Notes: generated from the letters alone by a model not told the origin. 64,000 nt of DNA from Elmis aenea (GCA_947652605.1 OX393580.1:17938159-18002158), one strand, 5' to 3'; shown: positions 47,776 to 59,655, numbered from the stretch's first letter. A program made the numbers and translations.

Positions 47776-48030
47776 ATGGAGCAGATATTAAACGGCTTAG
47801 AACCAGATTTATCTAGCGATGTTCAACGATTTGTTCAAATAAAAACGGCAATACTTGAGTGTTGAAGATTGCAAGAAAATAAACCCTGTTAAATACAAAT
47901 TTAAATGGTTAAGGCATGAAATTTGTGGTTTAAGGTCAAAAATAGTGCATTGCAGTGAATTACAAAAAAAAAAGTCAATTTCAAAACGCAACTTGCATTG
48001 ATAGCGCAAGAATTACCCTATTCAAATGTA
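47776..48030 (+). pseudogene. Candidate exon or broken small gene ending in a splice donor
   Basis: An ATG at 47776 opens a 29-codon frame starting MEQILNGLEPDLSSD, closed by TGA at 47865. A second frame, shifted by one, is open from about 47841 to 48028 and reads protein-like (VEDCKKINPVKYKFKWL, ICGLRSKIVHCSELQ, LALIAQELPYSN). It then meets AAT|GTAAGT, a perfect donor. It may be one exon with a frameshift or two unrelated ORFs. I recognise no family. A minus-strand ORF here is probably a shadow. Confidence 0.3.
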
Positions 48031-49003
48031 AGTATTGTAATTTATAGCCTAATATACAATTCCACAGCATGTAGTTGTGTATTATAACCTAAATTGTATC
48101 TCCAAGCTTTATCAATAGCAAGCAAACGTAGTGTTAAATTAAACTGCATTGTTTATCGCTCTGTAGACATATATTAAGAGCTATACCGTGTAATGCCTTG
48201 ATTGCAAAACATAAATACAGTAATCCAAGCTCTATATTCAATAATATGCTTGTTTTGTGTTTGAAGTCACTGAGAATTTCAATAGGTAACTTCAATTTTT
48301 GTTCAGTAAGGTACCACTTACTTTCAAGTGTGTGCTGAAAAGTTTATTTTCAAAGCTACTTAATTAAGTGTTAAATATTCAAGCTGATTTAATCGTACAA
48401 AATATTTCTTTAAACCAGCTACAATCTAACAAATTTGGCTGATAGATAAAAAAGCCTTCCTCTCATTTAAGACTGAAACTGTGCACAAACACATTAAAAT
48501 GCAATATAGAAGAATGCCCTGGAGATAACTTAATTAAGGAAAGTGAAGTTTTGGTTGTTTTCCAGTTTGGTTGCGTCCGAGACTGCCAATTCTGTCCTAA
48601 GAGAGTAATGCCGTCATCCCTACCAGTCCGTTTGTCCTTAACTAACCCAGAAACTTCGATAAATCTAAAACCTGAGCGAATAAATAATTAAGGAAAGTTC
48701 TGTAATAAAATTAACCGGATTTAAAAATGATGAAATTGGTTTTACACCACTAATCACAGAATTTAATTTTTAAAGGCTAAATAATTTTCATTTTTACACA
48801 AAAAAAATCAATATGCATTCTCCACTTTACCACAATCTTGCATTTAAGATGTAAATAAATCAAAACGCTAACACTATACCAAGTTACCAAGAGTTATCTT
48901 TGATTTCACTATTGGTTATTATATATGTATGCAAGGGTAACTTGTCATTAGGAGCCCTAGGGACCGAGCCCTACCTGTATTTGTGTAACAAGCCAAATAA
49001 ATA
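48031..49003. other. AT-rich spacer
   Basis: Nothing recognised. Confidence 0.4.
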
Positions 49004-50507
49004 TACAGGGTGTCCCAGATTACATTTCCAGCATGGGGATCTCGCTTATTATAAGAGATACAGGTTTGTTTAAATTAGATGAATTATTCCTTGGTATGAG
49101 AGGAGCCACAATCAATTTTTAAAAGTACTAAATTCCTCGTGCTTCAGATGTTATAGCAAAAAATATGAAAATGTCCAATTTCTTTTTTCTCTCATAACTT
49201 TTTTGTCTTAATCATTAGAATAATTTTATTTGTACTTTCTTAAGGCACTTTTTAATGAAGAATGTAACTGTTATTTTTCACACCTACCATTTTCGAGATA
49301 TTACCCCTAACTTCATTTTTTCTTATGAGCCGCGAAGTTGGCTATGGAACAGTTGAATGTGCTTTTTTTTCCTCTTTAAAATGAGATAGTACTTGCTATG
49401 TGTATTTTTTAAATAAGTCACAAAATCAAGAAAAATCATATTTTACCCAACACTTATTAAGTTATCTATGAAAATAAAAAGAAAAAATAACTAATGATGT
49501 GTCAAATGACAGTTACCATTTGTCTGCGGTGTCATTTATTAGAGTTTTATAGTATTGTTGTGTAATTCGATAGTCTTTGTAGCAAATCTGTTATCATATA
49601 ATTATGGGCACATTTACAACTAATTAAAAATTTATATGTTGAAATGCCACATTATTTACAATAGAAACTGTGTAAAATAAATAATTCTAATTAATTATTG
49701 ATTTGTTTTGGATTTTTGGTTGGTTTGTCGAACAAACCATATACTTTTAAATTTATTTCCAGATTTTTGTAATTACGCATCCTTCGTTGCCTTTTCTCGG
49801 AATATAGCTCTTATTATATTCGCTCAGCTTCTTTACAGTTTTTATGGCAAAGAATGTAGCATCTCAACATGTCAAATTAATCGCTATTTTTAAATGTTGC
49901 CATCATTATAACAATTACTACAAAGACTATCGAATTACACAACAATAATGTGAAATTCAAATAAATTTTAGCGCAGACAAACGGTAAATGTCATTTGACA
50001 TTTAATTAGTTGTTTTTTGTTTTTATTTTCATAGATAACTTGATAAGTGTTGGGTAAAATATGATTTTTCTTGATTTTGTGACTTATTTATAAAAATAAA
50101 TGTAGCAAGTAATATCTCATTTTAAAGAGGAAAACAAAGCACATTCAACTATTCCATAGCCAACTTCGCGGCCTATAAGAAAAAATGAAATTAGGGGTAA
50201 TATCTCGAAAATGGTAGGTGTCAAAAATAATCTAAAATAACAGTTACATTCTTCATTAAAAAGTGCCTTAAGAAAGTACAAATAAAATTGTTCTAATGAT
50301 TAAGACAAAAAAGTTATGAGAGAAAAAAGAAATTGGAAATATTCATATTTTTTGCTATAACATCTGAAGCACGAGGAATTGTGTACTTTTAAAAATTGAT
50401 TGTTGCTCCTCTCATACCAAGGAACAATTCATCACATTTAAACAAACCTGTATCTCTTATAATAAGCAAGATCCCCATGCTGGAAATGTTATCTGGGACA
50501 CCCTGTA
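49004..50507. mobile_element. Long palindromic element (CATGGGGATC family), copy B
   Basis: TA-flanked ends TACAGGGTGTCCCAGAT and ATCTGGGACACCCTGTA, then CATTTCCAGCATGGGGATC mirrored at 50470-50490. The arms extend about 600 bp each, through GAGCCGCGAAGTTGGCTATG and GTGTAATTCGATAGTCTTTG. The central loop is about 340 bp and includes an ORF with no known domain. Confidence 0.9.
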
Positions 50508-50753
50508 TATTTATAGTAATTAATAATTTTTTATTTATTTCCAACACGTTTTATTTTCTGATTAAAAAAATTACTGTAGTATTTTATGGCAATATTGTAT
50601 AATGCGACTTAGTACGGACTCTGTTTTATACAAGTAGAGCACGGGGTATGTGTAGGGTTGCCAATTGTACGCTTTTGGAGCGTACATACGCATGCCTTTG
50701 AAGAAACTCATAGAAATGTGCGCGTTTTGGTCATGAAAACTTAAGAGCTATTT

Positions 50754-50926
50754 CATGGGCGTCCGCAGGGGGGCAAATGGGGCACTTGACCCCCCCCGGG
50801 ATCGAGTAAAAAATTTTTCAAATTATAATCGCAAAATTAAAACTTTAGGTAATCTTTAGAAAGGTCGGATTTTTATGACTGCAACATAAATTGCCCCCCC
50901 TGGAAAATTTTCTGCGGACGCCCATG
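50754..50926. mobile_element. hAT-like MITE with CATGGGCGTCCGCAG ends
   Basis: Ends CATGGGCGTCCGCAGGGGGG and CTGCGGACGCCCATG bound 173 bp, with a 7-of-8 target duplication AGCTATTT / CGCTATTT. Poly-C stretches lie inside both ends. Confidence 0.8.
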
Positions 50927-51088
50927 CGCTATTTGAACAAGCTACAAAAATATAAATTAAATGTATGAACTGATGTATTTTGGTTTATTTTTAAATTTTT
51001 GGATGGAATAGTGTGTTACTTTTTTAAAATTAATATTAATTGTATGTTTATATTTACATGATTACTTTTTGTAATTTTGCTCAATTTA

Positions 51089-52332
51089 CCGGGTGTAGTT
51101 AAAATCAGGCTCACCCATTTGTTTTCTTTTTAATTGCAATATTAGACAATTATAATTTTAAACATGTGCAAAAAAACGGATTTTCTGAACATATGTACAC
51201 AATTGTTTCACGCCGGAAATGACCCTAACTTTGTTAATTCAAATGGAACACTCTATATATTATTACATTTTTGGAAAGAGGAAGCAATTTTGAATAAAAA
51301 TGCTTTATTTTAGTTAATTTTTATAACCTTAAATAATTTTAAGACAAAAATTAATTTTGTTTATAAGTGTGACCTGCATAAATTGAATTTAATTATGTCA
51401 ACAAGGGTCCGAAAACCGTTTTTGTTAATTTTAATTAACGTTTGGGTTGCTTTAAAGATTGCGAAATTGTTTTTTTTACTGGAACGATAGTAGCACATGC
51501 TGTTATTTAAATTGAGTATTTTCTGACGAATTTAACAAAACCAATAACTTGGGATTTTTATTGGGAGCAGGCATTAAAATTTGAAATTATTGTAAAATTT
51601 TGGTAAGATACCGTAATAATCATAGTTGACTATACTCAATAGCAACAAAACAAATGCTTTTTTTGTGTTGACTCTTTTTACAATGATCATTAACAACTAA
51701 AAATTAATTAAACCTCTTAGGAACAATAGCAAAAAAGAAATTAACACATTCTAAGTATTTTTAAATAAACAGTCAAAATTGTTTGCAGTTTTATAAATAA
51801 ATTTTGACAAAAATACCTAGTTAATGGTATTGTTAAATTCGTCAGGAAACACTCTATTTAAATAACCACATGAGGCCACTATCGCCCATTAAAAAAAAAT
51901 TACTTTGTCATTAAACCAATTTTGCTATCTTTAAAGTCTATTAAAGTAACCCAAATGTCAATTAAAATTAACAAAAACTGTTTTCGGACTCTTGTTGACA
52001 TAAAAATTCAATTAATCTATTTATGCAGGTCACAGCACACTTAAAAAAATTTACTTTTTGTCCCAAAATTATTTGAGGTCTTAAAAATTAACTAAAATAA
52101 TGCATTTGTATTCAAAATTGCTGTATCGTTCCAAAAATGTAAAAATATACAGGGTGTTCCATTTGAAATAACAAAGCTAGGGTCATTTCCGGCGAAATCG
52201 GAGAAGAAACAAAAGTGCACATATGTTCAGAAAATCCGGTTTTTTCCACATATCACATGTTTGATATTTCAATTGTCTAAAATTAAAACTAAAGAAAAAT
52301 AAGGGGGTGAGCCTGATTTCATTCGCTCCCGG
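51089..52332. mobile_element. Palindromic element (CCGGGTGTAAATG family), copy 2
   Basis: TA-flanked, with ends CCGGGTGTAGTTAAAATCAG and a diverged mirror. The arms are about 450 bp and continue well past those of copy 1: CATATGTTCAGAAAATCC, ACAAGGGTCCGAAAACCG and others. The loop is short. Confidence 0.8.
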
Positions 52333-52774
52333 TATATATCGGGTATGGGTTCGTTTAGTTTAATGAAGATTATTAGTAGATAAAAGTTTTTACCCTTTAT
52401 TAAAATAATTTCGTTTTTAGTGGTGGGCGATCTGATTTTGAAGAAATCAGATAAGGTTCTGTCATAAAACTGTAATTTTGGATGATGGTGATGCATGATA
52501 TAAATTTGCACTAAAACACATTCAAGCTTATGAATTAAAAAAAAAATAATTTTAACCGTTTTTCGTAAACGGTTCTTTTGACTTCCTTACCATAAAGCTT
52601 AGATCTTCCTCATCTTGTGCAATTACCACCACTGGTCGTCCGCAAAACTTAAAGGTGTTTATTTCTGATCAGGACTCGCATACATTCACTCTCTTCTAGG
52701 ATCTCAGCGCTTGCTCCAAAAAGAATTTAAGTAGTATCGGTGACGTGGAGCACTCTTGTAGGAGTTCTTTTGTT
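52333..52774. other. Spacer
   Basis: Nothing recognised. Confidence 0.4.
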
Positions 52775-52782
52775 GTTATGAA

Positions 52783-53201
52783 CAGGGGTTTGGAGCAGTT
52801 CTATTTTTTAATTATTCCGCTCCAGCTTCGCAAAATGCCTGCTCCAGCTCCGCTCCATGCTCCAAATATTGTTAACATTTTTTTAAATAGTTTTTTGGTT
52901 ATAAAAATTGGTTTTAAAAACAAAGTTTTAATTTTATCGGATATGTAGAAGTTGGTCAAAAATAACAATATTTGACCCTGACAAACAAGTGAAGTTAAAT
53001 AAATGTTTGAAAAAAACAAATTATTGATATCGAAACGTTGAAAAAAAGAAAAACAAAGTAGTTGTTCTTTAAATTGTACATAATAAACTGGAGCAGTGGA
53101 GCAATCAAAATTATTTGCTCCGGACTCCGCTCCTGCTCCGGGCAAAAACCCTTTACTCCACTGCTCCGTGCTCCAGCTCCGTGCTCCGCTCCAAACCTCT
53201 G
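52783..53201. mobile_element. hAT-type MITE, GCTCC-rich family, copy 2
   Basis: A perfect 8-bp duplication GTTATGAA (52775-52782, 53202-53209) flanks a 419-bp element starting CAGGGGTTTGGAGCAG and ending CTCCGCTCCAAACCTCTG. The interior (ACAAGTGAAGTTAAATAAAT and others) matches the copy at 6114. ORFs inside are GCTCC-repeat translations. Confidence 0.93.
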
Positions 53202-53209
53202 GTTATGAA

Positions 53210-54039
53210 GATTTTTGTGAGTTTGTTTCATACTCAAACCCTTAATGTTATCATGCACTAAGTTCTTATACCAAAACTACATTTAATATTACCACTAGCT
53301 TTGTTTATTGTAATCATTCGTCATTTAATGTTATCGACTTCCAATTTTTGATACCAATAAGCGAATAAGCAAATCCTACCTTAAATTAGTCTGTTTATGA
53401 GGGTTTATAATCTTAACAATAATACTCACGTAAATATAACCGTAGATTCCTGACGTATAAAAGCTGTCAACAATTACCAGGCGCTCAAATTCCACATTTC
53501 GTTCATTATAATTTATATAAGCAATATAATAGGTGGGATTACTTCAAAAGCCTTGCCTATGATGGATGTGAGCTTCAAGAAGACGCAACCTACACGTCTT
53601 TGTGGGACTGTACGAGTAAGCAGTAGATAACAAATCATCTGACAGTGCTAACTTTATCATACGTTATGGTGCCACACCAGAAACAGTAAATAAAGTAGAT
53701 ATCAAAAGCCTATTCGATGTTTGTCACATACAATTTTCGTAATATATTTTGCTCGCAAAATATACTTTCCCGAATCTTGAAACAAAAAACTCGTGGAAAA
53801 TATGCAAGTCGTATATGAAATACGTACAGTTTTAACAAAATGCTTGGCGAAACGAGACGGAAATTGGGCTCACGAGTCGTTTCCTGCTCATAGACGAACT
53901 TACCTAATTACGAAAGATTAATGAAGTTTAAATTAGTTAATTTATGTAGGAGGGATGTGTAATTTCTCCCTGGTTATTTAATACACACCTAGTATGAAAT
54001 TTCGTGCTACCCTCCCCACATTTTAGCCAGTTATACGTA
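53210..54039. other. Spacer, probably single-copy
   Basis: Mixed composition with no recognised repeat or gene. Confidence 0.4.
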
Positions 54040-54233
54040 TACAGTGTGTCCAAAAGAATATGCTATATATCTCAGTAAATATCCACTTAAGGGAAAAATA
54101 AAAGTTGTTTGGCACTTAGTTTTCCACCATAAGAGCATAAGACAAAATTTAAATGTTTTTTTTTTCGAATAACAAAAGCGCAATGAAAAACAATTGAATG
54201 TTTTTAAATGGCAAGGTACCCCTATATTATACT

Positions 54234-54988
54234 CGGTATCCGGAAGATTCACCAAAAAGCAATTCACCGACAGAAATTCACCGACAGCAATTCACCGAAT
54301 ATCAATTCACCGCATAAGCAATTCACCGCATACGCAATTCACCGCATCATCGAAAAATGAATAAATTTAAATTACAGGAAATATATTAATCAAAGATCAG
54401 AAAATAATATCTTGTGAATGACCATCCTATCCTGTACATGGGCTGCACTTTTTGAGGTTAAGTACTTATTATTCATATTTTTATCGTTTTTAATTATGGC
54501 TTTATAAGGTTGTTGGACTCTCCTCAAACGTTGATTTACGTATTAATATCCACAGGTCTCAATCAGTTATTACACAGTAAGAAACAAATAAAACTTGATA
54601 GACAACCCAAATAGGGTAAATACTCGATAAAAGCAACTTTTCTGAGTCGATTTTGGTTGTAAGTTGTAATAGTTGCTTTTTTCGAATATTGTTACTTTTG
54701 TCAAACTAGGTGCACTATTTTAAAATAATTTGAATTAAAATTCATTCATATTCAGATATTAAGAAAAAAATCAAGATTTATTGTTGCTATAGGTATTATA
54801 ATTGTTTGACAATATTTTTTCAATCAATATATTACTTTCTGATCTTTGATTAATATATTTCATGTAATTTATATCCATTTATTTTTCGACGATGCAGTGA
54901 ATTGCTTATGCGGTGAATTCATATTCGGTGAATTGTTGTTGGTGAATTGCTGTCGGTGAATTGATCTTCGGTTAATCTTCCTAGACCC
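54234..54988. mobile_element. Foldback element with tandem-repeat arms
   Basis: An 8-bp target duplication ATTATACT (54226-54233, 54989-54996) flanks inverted arms made of about six 11-16 bp units with core CAATTCACCG. The ends are CGGTATCCGGAAGATT and AATCTTCCTAGACCC. Inner arms (ATATTAATCAAAGATCAGAA, mirrored) surround a loop of about 420 bp. This is the architecture of Drosophila Foldback/Galileo elements. There is no coding sequence. Confidence 0.88.
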
Positions 54989-55060
54989 ATTATACTAATT
55001 TGATAGAATATTCCACTCATAACATAAGTAACCAATCAAAACATACTATTCAGCCAATAA

Positions 55061-55200
55061 TGGTGCCTTTCCACGTGAGAGTAAACTACTCTCGATAGCA
55101 GCGTCGCCAAGGATACAGCCCCTGAGAGTAACTCGCGATTGGCTGTATCCTTGGCGACGCTGCTATCGAGAGTAGTTTACTCTCACGTGAACACGCACCA
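55061..55200. repeat. Perfect 49-bp-arm hairpin
   Basis: The 49-bp arms 55072-55120 and 55141-55189 are exact reverse complements, separated by a 20-bp loop. With mismatches the stem reaches TGGTGC/GCACCA at 55061 and 55200. It begins CACGTGAGAGTAAACTACTC. Confidence 0.95.
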
Positions 55201-55314
55201 TAAGACACGACTCTCGCTGAAAACACCGCAAGTTGAGGTTTCTCAGCGAAAACACCATGACTAGGTCTATTTTTCACAGTAGGCCTCCTTAGTTACGCTT
55301 AGTTACACATAAAC

Positions 55315-55611
55315 ATGTCAATTAAATTTGTCAAAATGACTACAAGCAGTCGTTTTTCTTCGTTTAATATACGAGGTATTGAAAAAAATATATATCCAAA
55401 TGTGCCCCAAAATACTTTAAAAAGCAATAAATACGTTTGGAACCAATTCCACGAGTTTTGTGGTGATAGAAAATTTAAATTAGAAAAAACGACATCCGAA
55501 GAGCAATTGGGTGAAATTATGATGGATTGGGCGTTCAATTCGCGGAATATTCATTCGAATACCACTCGTGGTAAAGATTTTTTTAAGAAAATACTTCCGT
55601 TTTCCATGTAA
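55315..55611 (+). CDS. Hypothetical ORF, possible recombinase N-terminus
   Basis: The 98-aa ORF contains NVPQNTLKSNKYVWNQF, CGDRKFKLEK and EIMMDWAFNSRN. The pattern of an aromatic-rich helix after NT-K-S, followed by an acidic turn and a second helix, resembles the N-terminal SAM-like domain of Crypton or related tyrosine recombinases; this is a weak, unaided resemblance. The last 20 codons lie in the left arm of a palindrome (55549-55758), which truncates the frame. A complete recombinase is not present. Confidence 0.3.
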   Translation: MSIKFVKMTTSSRFSSFNIRGIEKNIYPNVPQNTLKSNKYVWNQFHEFCGDRKFKLEKTTSEEQLGEIMMDWAFNSRNIHSNTTRGKDFFKKILPFSM

Positions 55612-55758
55612 ACTTGTTCCAAAATATCACTCGAGCAAATTTCATCTAAAAATGCAATTTGCTTTCGTGATATTTCAACTGGAACAAGTTTCCATGGAAA
55701 CCCAAAAGTATTTTCAAAAAAATCTTCACCACTAGTGGTGTTACATACGAGAATTTTT
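55549..55758. repeat. Palindrome overlapping the ORF end
   Basis: Arms of about 90 bp: CCACTCGTGGTAAAGATTTT and CATGTAAACTTGTTCCAAAA mirrored by TGGAACAAGTTTCCATGG and CTTCACCACTAGTGG. The loop is about 30 bp. Confidence 0.75.
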
Positions 55759-56237
55759 TTCTCTTTTCAATGATGCAAAACTTTTGTACCGTTGCTAAGC
55801 AACTTTTTGAGAAAAACGCAAAATATGTTTTAATTGATTTGTTTTAATTGATTTATTTCTAACGAATTTTTGACGAAATCTACAATAAGTGTTCAAACTG
55901 TAAACCATTTACAGCTTGGCAATGATAAATTCGGTTTTTAAACCCTTCTAACATTCCCAACCATTTCAGGTGTAATTTCTCTAATACGACCTTTTAAATT
56001 TTCGATATTCTCCGGCCTTTTCACATAAACTTAATTTTTAAGGTGACTCCATCATTGAAAATTTAAAAAAAATCCATCAAATGAGTATAATATAGGAGTA
56101 CCTTGCCATTTTAAACCATTCAATTGCTTTTCATTGCGCTTTTGTTATTCAAAAAAAAAAACATTTAAATTTTGTCTTATGGAGGAAAACTAAGTACTAA
56201 ACAACCTTCATTTTTCCCTAAAGTGGATATCTACTAA

Positions 56238-56952
56238 CAAGGGAAGGTCACGATACGTTGTCGCTAGAATTTGATTCCGGCTGTGTTTATTACATCAAGG
56301 GCATCAAAACTAAATATTTTCCAGAGTTATACGTGCCACTGGCCATTAACTTCGGAAAAATAGGGGAAAAACTGAATAGCTGATTAATAAAAGTAATATT
56401 TGCGATCGCGTTGGCCATGAAACCGTAAAAGACAAAATCGAAATTCTTCTATTTACCAATGCGCGCATCCTTTCCAAGTAAAATGGTGCAAAGTTTTTGA
56501 AAAAATCTTAAACGGTTCCGAAGAAAAACGCAAAAAACGAGGCCTTTGTAAAAACGGTTTTCCCTATGTTAAACGCCTATGCAAGTCGCATAGATATAGT
56601 AATACAGATATGCGACAACTACTCAATACATAGCGCTTATACAGGGGTTTGGTTTTTGACGTTTTTCTCCGGAACCGTTCAAGATTTTTTCAAAAACTTT
56701 GCACTATTTTACTTGCAAAGGATGCGCCTATTGGTAAATAGAAGAATTTCTATTTTATCTCTGACGGTTTCATGGCCAACGCGATCGCAAAAATGACCTT
56801 TTTGTACCAATTTTTTAGTTTTTTTCCTATTTTTTCGAAGTTAATGGCCAGTGGCACGTATAACTCTGGAAAACATTTAGTTTTGATGCCCTTGATGTAA
56901 TAAACACAGCCGGAATCAAATTCTAGCGACAACGTATCGTGACCTTCCCTTG
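56238..56952. mobile_element. Long-TIR Harbinger-like MITE, copy 3
   Basis: 715 bp flanked by TAA (56235-56237, 56953-56955), with ends CAAGGGAAGGTCACGATACG and CGTATCGTGACCTTCCCTTG. Arms of over 300 bp are nearly identical. The other palindrome arm (54050-54080) shows the unoccupied site with a single TGA/TAA, which supports the 3-bp duplication. Confidence 0.9.
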
Positions 56953-56995
56953 TAAGATATATAGCATATTTCATACATTTTGGACACACTGTATA

Positions 56996-57799
56996 ATTGT
57001 AAAGAAGGTACGCAAAAAGCAAAATATAGCTAATTGTAAGTTTAATTCGTTAGGCATTGTGAACCGTTTATTATGAGAAGGTGCAATGCCCAAACTTCAA
57101 ATAGTAAAATGTTCTAGCTAATTTTCTTGCGATGGCAATTTTTTATTCAATTTTATTTTAAGTAAAACGGAATTTTTCGCAATTATTTTTAATGTAACTA
57201 ATTTTTAACCAGAAAATTTTGACGACTGAAGATCTCTTGTATTTCAAATGCTCGACTGAAAATTTTTGTGAGCATACATATAAAGATATGCTCTCTGTAT
57301 TGCGAACTGAGTAGGGTTTCTAACCTTTCCTATTGCCCAGGAAAACCCGTATTCAAAGGTCCTGTCCCTTTTCCCGTATTTACCATGCACGGTGAACGTG
57401 ACTTCCCCTTGTTTCTGCATAATGCCAACACAGGACAACATTAATGCTTTAAATACCACCTAAAATTCGTTCTGTAGACCTCCCACAACTGCGTGTAAAT
57501 GGAAATTCTTTAAAGCAAGGGACAGAAAGTTAAGACGCCTACGTTCGTTACTTTCTCTACTCTGCTTTTAAGTTTTAAACAGAAACTGGCTATTCTTAGT
57601 TAATTTTACAAAATTATTCATCATTTTTAATAAATGCAACATATCTTCAATTAATTAACTGCTAATGCTTGTTTATTTATTAATTAATGTATTTACGAGG
57701 GCGTATTTTTATATAATCTATCTTGCCATGAAAGAAAGCAGGAGACCAAAGTAGGAGACCAAAAACATTTTTTTCTCCATAACTATTTCTAAAGCCCGT
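56996..57799. other. Spacer with possible hAT end near 57312
   Basis: TAGGGTTTCTAACCTTTCC at 57312 resembles a hAT left end; no partner was found. Confidence 0.35.
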
Positions 57800-59655
57800 G
57801 TGAAACAGTGCAAATTTCTGTATAAAATTTAATACAAAATATCTTGTATTATTTTTCTTGTACAGATTTCAGTACAGAATTCCATTCATTTGAAACTGTG
57901 TATGACACTGATACAATTTTATGTACAAGTTACTGCCCATGCCCATGCGCCTAAACAGTAGGGGAGACCGGGGATAAAAGTAACATTTTTTTGTTTTTAT
58001 TTAATTTCTCATAGATTATTACAAATTTTTTACATCCAAATTGGTTTAATGATAGATTGGACATTTGTCTTGCTTCCAAGATATTTATTTCGTGTGTTTC
58101 GTAAAGCAACTGTTACAAAAAAATTTTTTTCTTTAGTAAGACAGCTGTTACTTTCAACCTCAACGTTGGGGCTAAAAGTAACAATGATTGGGGTAAGTTG
58201 TAACGGCAAAATAATTTACACAGCTCATAAGTAGTGGGTAAATATATTAGTATTCATCAACAAAATTAAAATTTTATTCAAAAATACACATTAGCAAAAT
58301 GAAAAAATAAAAAAAAATATCTTTGGTACAATACAAAATGATAAGTGAACAGTATGGCATACCAGGTAAGGGCGGTCCCAAATTATTAAATTTATACTGG
58401 ATCATAATAACTGTTTGTTTTATTTTTAAAAAATCTAACCGCCCTTAAACTGACCGTCATTCATTAAATCAGTAAAAGAGGGTCAGGTTAAGTTGGATTG
58501 GTTAAAGCTTTGTTTATATTAAGTTATAAATATTAGGGTAATAGAATAAAAACAATGGCGGCTGGTAGGTAAACCAAAAGTACCAGATCTTACCAATTTA
58601 CATAGGTTTTATAATTTAAAATGGTTTTTAAGAAATGATTTAGCTTTACATACATTTCCATCATTAAACCGATATTATATACTGAGTTTTATAATTTAAT
58701 AATTTGGGACTGCAGCTACCAGGTTTGCCAAGATTATAAGTACTTACATATTTAAAAATGTGAATCAAAAAGATACAACAAACTGGAAAATTATTCCGAC
58801 AAGTCTTGTATATTCTCATCTACGAAGAAAGCCACCAATTATGTGCTAAGAGTGAACATTTGCAAGTGAAAACATTAATTGGGGTTGGTTGTAACACTTT
58901 ATTACTTTTGACCCCAAGTGTACACAAAAAAAAATTCAGGGAATCCACAATTAACCACGATTTTAACGTCAAATTGTATTGCATCCACCAATAGCCAACT
59001 AAATATAAAACAAAATATTATAGGTACTTTTTTGTTCCTATTTTAGAGATCGCCTAAAAGTTACTCGACGGATGAGACAACGCAGTAACTTTTAGGCGGA
59101 AAATAGTGACTCTGGCTGGCAAACAGTTAACCTCTATGACAGATGAAAACTAGCAATGTAGGTAGGGTGCTGGATGTAACTTAACATTGCAAAAGCGTTT
59201 AGGGCGATATAAAACAAAAATTAAAGAAACTATAGGCACTGTTACAACCTACCCGTGTTACTTTTATCCCCGGTCTCCCCTATAAACACGGATATGCACT
59301 CCCTCTTAAAACAAGGTATCCCTTGTAATTGCCATTTTAAACAATAGCAACATCCTGCTTCAGATTACCAAGAATTAACCGTTAACAGGAATTTCTATTG
59401 CTTATATTTCATTTAGCTGCAGATATTGAAAATCTGGTGTTAGTCGCCATTATTCACGAACTGAATGCGCATCTGTAGCACTGTAGCACGCAGTTTCTGT
59501 ATCAAAACTTGCTTGCAAATAGAATACGCTGTATTGTATTTTCTGTACTAGAAACTGCATGGAACACTTGTACATGCAAGATACTATACAGAATTTTGTA
59601 TGACACGATATAAGATTTTCTGTATAATATTTGGTACAAATTTCTGTACAAAATC
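57800..59655. repeat. Diverged inverted repeat around a TA-flanked element
   Basis: Sequences rich in TTTCTGTACA(A) and TTGTACAG occur at 57800-57958 and in mirrored order at 59480-59655. They probably represent an older MITE split by the 57961-59280 insertion. Confidence 0.5.
57961..59280. mobile_element. TA-flanked element with GGGGAGACCGGGG ends
   Basis: A 25-bp inverted end begins GGGGAGACCGGGGATAAAAG, with exact mirror at 59256-59280; TA on each side (57959-57960, 59281-59282). Inside, AAGTTGTAAC/AAAAGTAAC motifs recur with GGGG runs. There is no transposase ORF. The TA target suggests Tc1/mariner/pogo affinity (inference). Confidence 0.85.

Larger units (their letters stand above)
54040..56993. 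mobile_element. TA-flanked palindrome holding nested elements
   Basis: Ends TACAGTGTGTCCAAAAGAAT and TTTTGGACACACTGTA, each next to TA. Left arm 54040-54233 plus 54997-55006; right arm about 56070-56237 plus 56956-56993. The left arm is split by a foldback element, the right arm by a Harbinger-like MITE. The loop holds a hairpin, an ORF and a second palindrome. Confidence 0.85.

Noticed and set aside
54250..54345. CRISPR-like array (short regular repeats)
   Set aside because: Units are 11-16 bp with no unique spacers, and they have an inverted partner array; this is a foldback arm in a eukaryotic genome.
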